From: Bacteriovoracaceae bacterium
GTDB lineage: Bacteria; Bdellovibrionota; Bacteriovoracia; Bacteriovoracales; Bacteriovoracaceae
Length of the DNA: 64,000 nt
NCBI GenBank assembly: GCA_019752535.1
Contig: JAIEMA010000019.1
Coordinates: 1 to 64,000, forward strand
Reading direction: 5' to 3'
Shown: positions 43,046 through 50,832 of the stretch, in pieces
How the letters are laid out: every line of letters begins with the position of its first letter
Position numbering within the stretch: the first letter of the stretch is position 1
Made by a program: the position numbers and the translations under genes
The notes under the pieces: model-generated
Told to the model about the DNA's origin: nothing
The model's input: only the letters and a program-made list of their open reading frames with translations
Database searches by the model: none

Positions 43046-43888
43046 TTACTGAAGGGTCGTTTCCTTGATCAATTGTTTCATCATTGCGCGTGCCTTAGCT
43101 TGGAACTTTGGATCCTTAAGCTGAGACTTCATCTCTTTCATCAAATGGTCCATCTGATTAGGAGATTTTTTCTGTTTAGCGTAGTTGTGAAGTGAGAGTT
43201 GGCGCTTAAGCTGCAAACGCTTTGTCACTTCACCAGCTAAAACTTTATTACGAAGCTCGTCTTTCATGGCACCAAGAGGAAGTTCATCCCACTCAAGAAG
43301 CACGTACTTTTCAGTATTAAATTTCTTCGCTGCTTCTTTCATATCTTTTGGCATTTTCGCGATTTGCAAACAGCGATGAACTTCTGACTTTGAAATCCCA
43401 AGACTCGCAGTGATTTTACGCTCACTCGCACCAGTCAATTTCTGATAACCAAAAATTGAATCAGCTTGATCAATGTAGTGCAAATCTTCGCGGGCCTGGT
43501 TTTCTGAGAATTGAATCGCCATTAATTCTTCAGGAGTTTTATCCTCAAGAATGAAACACGGAGCAGTTTCTAGATTAATGAGTGTCATCGCTCTAAAGCG
43601 GCGCTCACCACAAATCAAAACAAACTTATTACCCTCACGGTGAATAACCAGAGGTTGAATAAGACCATTCTCTTTAATGTTATCTGCCAGCTCTCTTAAA
43701 CTGTCGTCATTGAACTTAGTACGAACTTGATCTCTGACTACGATATCTTTGAGAGATATGTGATCGAGCTGAGCTCCTCTAAGAAGTTTTTGGTCATGGA
43801 GGCGCAAAACTTTTTCATCAACGTTGCCGGAGATGTCTAAAACTTTGCGATCTTTTTTGCCCAAGCGGGCCGCAAATTCCTTGGCCAT
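43046..43888 (-). CDS. parB: ParB/Spo0J-family partition protein
   Basis: A 280-aa ParB that loads on parS DNA as a CTP-gated clamp. It has the N-terminal nuclease-like fold with the CTP motif GERRFRA, ENQAREDLH, a helix-turn-helix (ITASLGISKSEVHRCL) and a short C-terminal region. The long frame begins at 43951, but AGGAGA 8 bases before 43888 and the MAKEFAARLGKK start, typical for ParB, favour the shorter form. It is 38 bp downstream of parA. No classical parS was seen in the window. Confidence 0.85.
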   Translation of the reverse strand: MAKEFAARLGKKDRKVLDISGNVDEKVLRLHDQKLLRGAQLDHISLKDIVVRDQVRTKFNDDSLRELADNIKENGLIQPLVIHREGNKFVLICGERRFRAMTLINLETAPCFILEDKTPEELMAIQFSENQAREDLHYIDQADSIFGYQKLTGASERKITASLGISKSEVHRCLQIAKMPKDMKEAAKKFNTEKYVLLEWDELPLGAMKDELRNKVLAGEVTKRLQLKRQLSLHNYAKQKKSPNQMDHLMKEMKSQLKDPKFQAKARAMMKQLIKETTLQ

Positions 43889-43926
43889 GCGTCTTTTTCT
43901 CCTGCCATCAGTGGCTAAAAAATTAA

Positions 43927-44703
43927 TTAAACAAGACCCAACGAATCCCAAAGAGCTTCATAATCCTGACGCCCTTTAGATTTCGAACCAAATTTAAATA
44001 CTGGCTTCTTCAATGCAACCGACTCTTGCATTTCAACAAGATTGCGAATCATTGGAGTCACACTAAAGCTCTGGCCAAGTTCTTCAAGACGTTGACGCTC
44101 GATCTTGCGACGAGGATTCACCATGCTTGGAACAATTGAGAATTCTAAAGCTGGATTTTCCGACTCTTTAATAATCTCAAAAGTATCCATCAACTCTTCA
44201 AGTCCATCGATGCTGTAATCTTGAGCTTGAGTAGGAATCAAAATCTTATCAGAGGCGACCAAGCTCATGATGAGTTCATCACCAAGCATTGGAGGAGTAT
44301 CGATCACAACGTAATCAAAATCTGCTTCTACTTCTTTCAGACGAAGTTTCAAGAGACGCTCTTTGCGTCCAGCATTTTTGCGAACTTCAGCCTCAGAGAG
44401 GATAAGAAGTTTTGCAAGATTAGCCATGTGTCTTGATGCTGGGATGAGTTTAATATTCTTTGAATACTCCTCATCTCCTTCGACTGGAACCATAATCTCT
44501 GAAGCTTTAACATCACCGATTAACCATTCAGGAATAAGTGTTCTCTGAATCGTCACTCCGAGAGTGGAACTAAGATTGGCTTGAGAATCTAAATCAAGCA
44601 CAAGAACTCTGTTCCCCAAATGAGCTAAATGACATACGAGCTGGAAGCTGCACATGGTTTTTCCCACGCCGCCTTTATTGTTACCGACCGTGATAACTTT
44701 CAT
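43927..44703 (-). CDS. parA: ParA-family ATPase
   Basis: A 258-aa deviant Walker ATPase: KGGVGKT at residues 10-16, the DLDSQANLSSTLG block, and VIDTPPMLGDELI. It lacks an N-terminal DNA-binding extension, so it is of the short chromosomal type. With parB it forms a partition operon. The genes beside it (bacteriohemerythrin, nadA) are not the usual gidA-gidB neighbours of the origin, so this may be a relocated or additional partition locus. Confidence 0.9.
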   Translation of the reverse strand: MKVITVGNNKGGVGKTMCSFQLVCHLAHLGNRVLVLDLDSQANLSSTLGVTIQRTLIPEWLIGDVKASEIMVPVEGDEEYSKNIKLIPASRHMANLAKLLILSEAEVRKNAGRKERLLKLRLKEVEADFDYVVIDTPPMLGDELIMSLVASDKILIPTQAQDYSIDGLEELMDTFEIIKESENPALEFSIVPSMVNPRRKIERQRLEELGQSFSVTPMIRNLVEMQESVALKKPVFKFGSKSKGRQDYEALWDSLGLV

Positions 44704-44884
44704 GCTCGGCCCTCCTGACTGGTTAATAAAAACTTATGCTTTAAGTCTAAAAGGCTATTTCTCGGTTCGTCAAAGGCCAAGTCAATAAAAATGCTCAGTT
44801 TATGCATCTAGGCCGGCCCAACGCGTTATGCGGCCATGCGTAATTGTTCCGTGATGGTGAGGAAAGTGCTAAAAAGAGCGCCTT

Positions 44885-46000
44885 ATGATGAATATCTACG
44901 ACTCACTTGAACCTGAAGCACACATTGCACCTGTATTAGAGAGTGAGCTCTCTGATGAAGAAGTTTTGCGCGAGCTTGCGGCCTCGCGTCTTCGATTAGG
45001 TGATCGTGTGGTGGTGCTTGGTCATCACTATCAGCAGGATGATGTAATCGCTCTTGCAGATATCACCGGTGATTCACTTGAGCTTGCTAAACATGCTGCA
45101 AAATTATCGGACAAAACTGAATACATTGTTTTTTGTGGTGTTCACTTCATGGCCGAAACAGCAGATATGCTCACGGCTGGAAAAAAGAAAGTTATTCTTC
45201 CTGATTTAAAAGCCGGATGTTCCATGGCCGACATGGCCAATCGTTTTGATATTGATAAAGCGTGGAGTTTTCTAACGGCTCATTCAAAAGGCAAAATCAC
45301 TCCGATCACTTACATCAACTGTGCCGCGACTTTAAAATCTTTTGTTGGAGAAAATGGCGGCGCGATCTGCACTTCATCGAATGCTGAGAAAGTGATTACG
45401 TGGGGACTGTCGCAAGGTGAGAAACTCTTATTCTTCCCAGATCAGCATCTAGGAAGAAATACTTGTTTCAAGCTTGGCATCCCTTTAAGTGAGATGGTGG
45501 TTTACGATCCAAGAAGACAAAACGGTGGACTCACACCAGAGCAAGTTCAAAACGCGAAAGTGATTCTTTGGTATGGCTATTGCTCCGTTCATCAAGGCTT
45601 TACTACTGAGCACATTCAGATGTGGAGAAAGAAAGACCCGACTCGTACATTGATTGTTCACCCTGAGTGCTCTTTTGAAGTTGTCCAAGGCTCTGACCTC
45701 GCAGGCTCTACTTCATTTATCATCAATCAAATTGCAGCCGCACCTGCGGGAAGCAAATTTGCAGTTGGCACAGAAATCAATTTAGTGAATCGTCTAGCTG
45801 CTCAATTTAAAGATAAAGATATTCAATCTCTCTCCCCCTATCAGTGTCTATGCACCACGATGTATCGCATTCGTCCGCGCTGGATGCTTGAGAGCTTTAG
45901 AGCTATTGAAAAAAATCAACCCGTAAATGTTATTAGTGTGGATGCAGAGACTCGCAAGTGGAGTCTGCTGGCCCTAGAAAGGATGTTGGCAATCGTATGA
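44885..46000 (+). CDS. nadA: Quinolinate synthase A
   Basis: NadA makes quinolinate from iminoaspartate and dihydroxyacetone phosphate for NAD synthesis, with a [4Fe-4S] cluster. The 371-aa protein carries GHHYQQDDVIALADITGDS, FCGVHFMAETADML, HPECSFEV and CLCTTMYRI; the three cluster cysteines lie in these motifs. Two adjacent ATG codons open the frame. Its stop overlaps the next start (ATGA). No nadB or nadC is present in the window. Confidence 0.96.
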   Translation: MMNIYDSLEPEAHIAPVLESELSDEEVLRELAASRLRLGDRVVVLGHHYQQDDVIALADITGDSLELAKHAAKLSDKTEYIVFCGVHFMAETADMLTAGKKKVILPDLKAGCSMADMANRFDIDKAWSFLTAHSKGKITPITYINCAATLKSFVGENGGAICTSSNAEKVITWGLSQGEKLLFFPDQHLGRNTCFKLGIPLSEMVVYDPRRQNGGLTPEQVQNAKVILWYGYCSVHQGFTTEHIQMWRKKDPTRTLIVHPECSFEVVQGSDLAGSTSFIINQIAAAPAGSKFAVGTEINLVNRLAAQFKDKDIQSLSPYQCLCTTMYRIRPRWMLESFRAIEKNQPVNVISVDAETRKWSLLALERMLAIV

Positions 46001-47145
46001 TTTACGCAGATGCAAATGGTTCATTGCCGCTTTTACCTGAAGTCGTAAACTATTTATCAACTCGCATACCTTCATCGTTGTACGGTAATCCTAATGCTAT
46101 TCATTCTTTAGGATCGAAAATTAAGTCTGGGATGGAGAGATCAAGAAGAATCGCTTCTGAAATATTGGGCTCCAATTCAAATCAGCTCATTTGGACCTCA
46201 GGTGCTTCTGAGGGTATATCTACTGTTTTACAAAACATTCTTTTGCCTAAAAATGAATCTCGTCGAATTATCGTGAGCTCTCCCATTGAACATGCTGCTG
46301 TCATGGCCTCTCTCAATTATTATGTAAAAGTTTGGGGCTATGAACTTCAACTCATACCAACATCAACCGATGGCATCATTGATTTTAATTGGCTTGAAAA
46401 TTTTTCAAAAGAGAATGCCAAACAAATCGCTCTTGTCACGTGCATGGGTGTGAATAATGAAACTGGTGTTCTTCAGCCATGGGAGAAGATCCGTGATCTC
46501 ACGAATCAACTTGGTTTAACATATTTCTGTGACACCACTCAGATCATTGGAAGAGTTCCATTTCATTTCAAAGAATCAGGACTCAAATGGGCGATGGCCT
46601 CAGGCCACAAGCTTGGTGCACTTCCAGGTTCAGGTTTTCTTTTAGTTCAAGATCCAACGAAGTTCACTCCCTTTATTTGGGGTGGCGGACAAGAGAATGG
46701 ACATCGTGGAGGCACGCAAAACTACGTAGGCTCTGAAACATTAGCTATTGCTTTGCAAACATTACCTGAAAAATTAAAGAAGATTCCTGATCATCTTGAG
46801 TGGCGCAAAAAAATGGAAGCCCAATATCCTAAGGAAGCTATTGTCATCGGACAGAAGCTTGATCGACTTCCTGGCACTTCTTTAGTGGGTATTCCTGGAC
46901 TTCATGGACAAGGAATACAAATTGAACTTGAGAGCCAAGACATTTTCGTCACGACATCAGCCGCCTGCAGTGACAATGAACCTGCAACCAGCAAAGTTTT
47001 ACGGGCGATGCAAATTGATGATGTTCTTGGTCGCTCAGTGGTAAGAGTCAGCCTACCGTTAAGTTCAAATGAAAATGAATATATGACGATTGCTAAAGCG
47101 ATGACAGCTGCTCATGCAAAATTGAATAAAATTAAGGCTTACTAA
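45997..47145 (+). CDS. NifS/IscS-type cysteine desulfurase, partner of NadA
   Basis: A 382-aa PLP enzyme that releases sulfur from cysteine. The PLP lysine is K205 in ASGHKLGALPGSG; His/Asp motifs (EHAAVMAS, CDTTQIIG) precede it. The catalytic cysteine is C324 in TSAACSDNE, on a short loop. Translation is coupled to nadA by ATGA, as with the nifS-like gene of the B. subtilis nad operon, so it probably supplies sulfur for the NadA cluster. The open frame extends to 45958, but the coupled ATG at 45997 starts at MIYADANGS, the normal family start. Confidence 0.9.
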   Translation: MIYADANGSLPLLPEVVNYLSTRIPSSLYGNPNAIHSLGSKIKSGMERSRRIASEILGSNSNQLIWTSGASEGISTVLQNILLPKNESRRIIVSSPIEHAAVMASLNYYVKVWGYELQLIPTSTDGIIDFNWLENFSKENAKQIALVTCMGVNNETGVLQPWEKIRDLTNQLGLTYFCDTTQIIGRVPFHFKESGLKWAMASGHKLGALPGSGFLLVQDPTKFTPFIWGGGQENGHRGGTQNYVGSETLAIALQTLPEKLKKIPDHLEWRKKMEAQYPKEAIVIGQKLDRLPGTSLVGIPGLHGQGIQIELESQDIFVTTSAACSDNEPATSKVLRAMQIDDVLGRSVVRVSLPLSSNENEYMTIAKAMTAAHAKLNKIKAY

Positions 47146-48863
47146 TGAAATACATTTTACTTTGCGCAGCTTTGATTTCTTGTAGCCTATTTAAAAAATC
47201 AAACGAGAAAGCGGACGGTCATTTTCAATTGTATAGTCATCCGCAATCTGACGATGTGGCCTCAATCAATTCTAACGAGAGAAGACTCATTATTGTCTCC
47301 ACCAATGATCTAAAGGGTCAACTAGAAGCCAAGCAGGAGTCTGCGCAAGATAAATATTCTCCAGAAAAAAGTCTTATTTCAATTGGTGGCGTTGATGTTT
47401 TTGCTCGCTACCTTGCTATTCTTAGATCTCAATACCCCCAACAGGTTTTACTTTTAGACGCCGGGAACTCACTTTCTGGAACACTTATTTCTAAGAGTTC
47501 TGGTGCAAAAGCCATTGCTGAAACTTTTAAGAATCTTAAATATGATGCTGTGACTTTTTCGGCCAATGATTTGGCGGCAGGGCCTGAGCTTAAGCGAGAA
47601 GTTAATCCTGCCAACTGGGTGCCACAGCTTTTTAGTGAAAAAAGTACGCCTGTCGTTTTAAGTAATCTTTTAAATTTAAAAACAACCAAGCCCGTTGAAT
47701 GGGGCTCCACTACTCCTCAACTGATAAAGGAGATCAATGGGATCAAGGTTGGTATCATCGGTCTTTTATCTGACGATCTCCCTGCTAAATTAGATGCTGG
47801 AGTTTTAAACGGACTGTATGTCGAATCTTCAACTCAGGCCCTATTTAAGCAATCTCGAAATTTAAGACTCAAAGGGGCCGAAGTTATTGTTCTGATGATG
47901 CATGGTGGACTTAAATGTGGAGTTGAAAGGGCGCACTCAAAAAATTTACCTCTCGGTAAAGTAAATTTTAATCCTTCAGAACCTGGCGTTTGCGAAAATG
48001 AAGGGGCTCTCGCACATTTTATTGAGCAAATCCCAAGTGGAAGCCTTGATCTTATCGTTACTGGTGGAGGACCTGGAAAGATAGCCAACATCGTTAAGGG
48101 AATTCCAGTTATCCAAGCTTTTGGTAATGGAACTTCGTTTGCTCGAATCGATCTTGTTTGGAATGTTAAAGAGAAGGCCTTAAATCCTGAAAAAATGAAA
48201 ATTCATCAGCCGGTTCGAATTTGTCATCGCTTCTTTAAGCAAACAGAAGATTGTTATATGGAAGATCAGAGTATTGATCATCGCAATCTTGTACCTGCGA
48301 CTTACCTCAATGAGCCTATTTTCCCTGATCAATCAGCATCGAATTGGATGAACATCCTAAGATTAGAGCATCTCTCGATGAATGAACCGTTGATCGATAA
48401 TCAAGAGACCTGGGTCCTTGATGATGAGGCAGCCCAAGCTCTGAGAGTTCTCACTCATACCGATGCGGCTCTGATTGGAGGGAAGAGTTGGCCAGTCGAA
48501 ATTTCTAGAGGTGTACTAACCTGGAGAGATTTTTATGCAACGGCAGCTTTCAGAGAGAAGATTAAAATCATCAAAATTTCCGGATCTGATTTCAAAAAAT
48601 TACAAACTCATTTTGCTGGCTTCGGTTTCTGGAGCTCTGAGCAGGATTTAGAATCTCTTTACACTAAAGATCAAGTGACGATCGCGATCAACTCTCCATT
48701 ATGGAAAACACAAATCTCCAATTGGGCTAAAAAGAATAATCTCTCACTTTCTCAAGAACTTTCACCATTTGTCATCTCAGACTCGATTGCTGGCTGGACT
48801 CATGATGTGGTCGCAACTCAAGCTAGCGGCAGATCGCCCGCTCTCCCTCACACTCAACCTTAA
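47145..48863 (+). CDS. 5'-nucleotidase/UshA-like lipoprotein with degenerate metal site
   Basis: A 572-aa lipoprotein (lipobox LISC, Cys13) with the two-domain layout of UshA-type 5'-nucleotidases. The conserved metal motifs are present in shape but changed: TNDLKG where the family has TNDxHG, LLLDAGNSL for DAGD, SANDL for GNHEF, LMMHGG (His kept) and TGGGPG for GGHSH. Losing this many ligands argues for a non-catalytic binding or scaffold protein. It follows the desulfurase by a one-base overlap (TAATG) and overlaps the convergent 48823-49623 by 41 bp. Why it travels with NAD genes is unclear; NAD breakdown in the periplasm would have been the natural guess. Confidence 0.75.
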   Translation: MKYILLCAALISCSLFKKSNEKADGHFQLYSHPQSDDVASINSNERRLIIVSTNDLKGQLEAKQESAQDKYSPEKSLISIGGVDVFARYLAILRSQYPQQVLLLDAGNSLSGTLISKSSGAKAIAETFKNLKYDAVTFSANDLAAGPELKREVNPANWVPQLFSEKSTPVVLSNLLNLKTTKPVEWGSTTPQLIKEINGIKVGIIGLLSDDLPAKLDAGVLNGLYVESSTQALFKQSRNLRLKGAEVIVLMMHGGLKCGVERAHSKNLPLGKVNFNPSEPGVCENEGALAHFIEQIPSGSLDLIVTGGGPGKIANIVKGIPVIQAFGNGTSFARIDLVWNVKEKALNPEKMKIHQPVRICHRFFKQTEDCYMEDQSIDHRNLVPATYLNEPIFPDQSASNWMNILRLEHLSMNEPLIDNQETWVLDDEAAQALRVLTHTDAALIGGKSWPVEISRGVLTWRDFYATAAFREKIKIIKISGSDFKKLQTHFAGFGFWSSEQDLESLYTKDQVTIAINSPLWKTQISNWAKKNNLSLSQELSPFVISDSIAGWTHDVVATQASGRSPALPHTQP

Positions 48864-49623
48864 GCCCAGGTCTACAAAAGACGTGCGTGTTCACTCCCCG
48901 GCAAGAGAATTCCTCTCTTGAGTGCTGCCACTTAGATCCACGCAAACAAGCCGGATTATTTTTTTCACCACATTGATCAATGCCGCAGAAGTATTCATTC
49001 GTGTTAATACGATAAACCCCAAAGCGACACTTTTGACATGAGCCCGAATCAAAATCACAAGGAAGTTTAGGGTACTCATCATTCATTTCACCGATGAGCT
49101 TAACCTCAGGCATTTTTTGTGGGATTGAATTCGGCTGAAAGAATGTCACTTCTCGTAATTCTGGTTGAGAGTGAATCTCAAACTTTGCATCTTTTAAGGT
49201 ATTGAGAAATTTGTAATTTTCCTTAAGGACTCTACCGTCTTTATCTGTGAGATAGAAATAAGCTGAGTCTTCTTGAATCTGAACAGTGATTTTTTTTAAA
49301 TTCTTTAAATGATAAACTGAATCTCCTTCCCTGACTTCCAAGCAAGCCTGATTTTCAGCAGAAGGGATGATTTTTATTTCTCCATCATTATTTTTAGGAA
49401 CTCTCACGAAGAGGCAATCATAGCGATATTTTTTGCCTAAAGCTTCAATTGAATGAATCCTCGCAATTAACTGCCACGTTCCTTCTGGATGTTTGATTTC
49501 TTCTTTTAAATTATATTCTGGATGAAGCTGAGTAATTTCAAATGTTGTTAACCAGCGTTGATAAAGATCCTCGTTGGCCAATGCATTTGAGCTCAATAGA
49601 ATGATGAACATGAGGAATTTCAT
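48823..49623 (-). CDS. Secreted cysteine-rich protein
   Basis: A 266-aa protein with a signal peptide (MKFLMFIILLSSNALA). The last 80 residues hold ten cysteines (CDFDSGSCQKC, CGIDQCGEKNNPAC, FSCRG, CRPG, CEGERAICR) that likely form several disulfides. Its ATG overlaps the stop of the upstream gene (4 bp), so the two make a two-gene operon. No family recognised. Confidence 0.65.
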   Translation of the reverse strand: MKFLMFIILLSSNALANEDLYQRWLTTFEITQLHPEYNLKEEIKHPEGTWQLIARIHSIEALGKKYRYDCLFVRVPKNNDGEIKIIPSAENQACLEVREGDSVYHLKNLKKITVQIQEDSAYFYLTDKDGRVLKENYKFLNTLKDAKFEIHSQPELREVTFFQPNSIPQKMPEVKLIGEMNDEYPKLPCDFDSGSCQKCRFGVYRINTNEYFCGIDQCGEKNNPACLRGSKWQHSREEFSCRGVNTHVFCRPGLKVECEGERAICR

Positions 49624-50819
49624 GGATAAACCTCACGGTAGCATCTGAAACCAGAGGCTTCATTCTTCTCACCTCTTCTGCCTAATTGGTGTTCTCGGGC
49701 CATGGCTGGCAAATGCGAGGATGAAAGTTTTTCAACTAATGTAGGTTCAATTGAATTGCGAAACCTCTCTGGCACTCCACCAAGGACATGAAACACACCA
49801 CTCCAGGCCACATTATCAGTGTGCATTGGTTGATAAGTATATTTCTCAAGACATTCATGGACAAAAGCCAGAGCACAGTCAGCTTTCTTGGGTTTCCAAT
49901 ATGGATTTAAAAGCGCGTCTTCAAAAAAAGTACCGCGGCGATCTCTCGTCCAAGGAAGCCATGGCTTTATAATAAATTCGGGCATAGCCCTGTTGATATC
50001 TGATGGGGTCATCGTGGCTGCATCCCAGATATGCGCTTCAAGTCTTCGCTTGCCTCTGGAAGCACAAAATGCTTCCTGCTCTTCGACAGTTGTTCCAATT
50101 TTGGGAAGAACTAAAATTTTCGGATCCTCAAGCTTCTTCGTCCAAAATTCCCAATCTGCATTAGAAACAAGAAATTTATCTACGAATATTTTTCGACCAA
50201 AGTTATCCCACATCATCTCTTCACTTGGAAATTCTCTCTCTGATCTCGCTCCATAAGAGTAAACTCTCTCTGGAAGATAGGTCTCTTTACAAGTGTCTGC
50301 TAGAATCATGGGCCAAAAGCCTAAGCCTTCAACTTCTACATTTATATAAATTCCAGAACTGGGAGCTAAAGGTTCTTGCGTCTCTGCCTTTGTGATAAAT
50401 TGAACGTACTTTCCCGTCTCCTCATTCTTCTTAAGACGGACCTGGTACTTCTTCTCTCCAACTTGCACGCTCAGGTTTGAAGAGACTCCGACCTCTTCTC
50501 TGGCCCAGCATTCCATGTAGCGAGGTTGGCACTTAAAAAATTCAGATGTCACACTACTTGAGTGAGGTAATGAAGAGCATTTCCATTTTTTGCTTCCATA
50601 AAATCCTTCTCGATCACCCTCTTTCCATCTCTCTAAGATTTTAGGCATAGCCGAGAGAACCACTTCGGTTAATCTCACTTCTTTTGAGAGGGAAACTTCT
50701 GTAGGGGCAGAGTCATAGTAAAAAAAATAGAAGGCGAAAAATGCTACCCCTAAGCCAGTGAAGAGGCTTAGCAAGATTTTTGGTATACTAGGTGGGAGGG
50801 ATGGGCCCTTATTTGTCAC
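49620..50819 (-). CDS. Membrane-anchored protein with a degenerate FGE-sulfatase (SUMF1-like) domain
   Basis: A 399-aa protein with one N-terminal helix (ILLSLFTGLGVAFFAFYFFYY) and a periplasmic part. The C-terminal half follows the formylglycine-generating-enzyme fold: FVDKFLVSNADWEFW (family: ...VTNAEYxxF), QEAFCASRGKRRLEAHIWDAA (in pieces), HVLGGVPERFRN (family: GNVWEW) and GFRCYRE. The copper-site cysteines of true FGE are not evident, so it is probably a structural relative, of the sort used for envelope assembly or gliding. It is coupled to the cysteine-rich protein. Confidence 0.65.
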   Translation of the reverse strand: MTNKGPSLPPSIPKILLSLFTGLGVAFFAFYFFYYDSAPTEVSLSKEVRLTEVVLSAMPKILERWKEGDREGFYGSKKWKCSSLPHSSSVTSEFFKCQPRYMECWAREEVGVSSNLSVQVGEKKYQVRLKKNEETGKYVQFITKAETQEPLAPSSGIYINVEVEGLGFWPMILADTCKETYLPERVYSYGARSEREFPSEEMMWDNFGRKIFVDKFLVSNADWEFWTKKLEDPKILVLPKIGTTVEEQEAFCASRGKRRLEAHIWDAATMTPSDINRAMPEFIIKPWLPWTRDRRGTFFEDALLNPYWKPKKADCALAFVHECLEKYTYQPMHTDNVAWSGVFHVLGGVPERFRNSIEPTLVEKLSSSHLPAMAREHQLGRRGEKNEASGFRCYREVYP

Positions 50820-50832
50820 GGGATCAGGCTAT

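Noticed and set aside
44790-44850. GC-rich segment with GGCCGG and ACGCGT between parA and nadA as a parS or regulator site
   Set aside because: The palindromic parts do not line up around one centre, and no known consensus fits.
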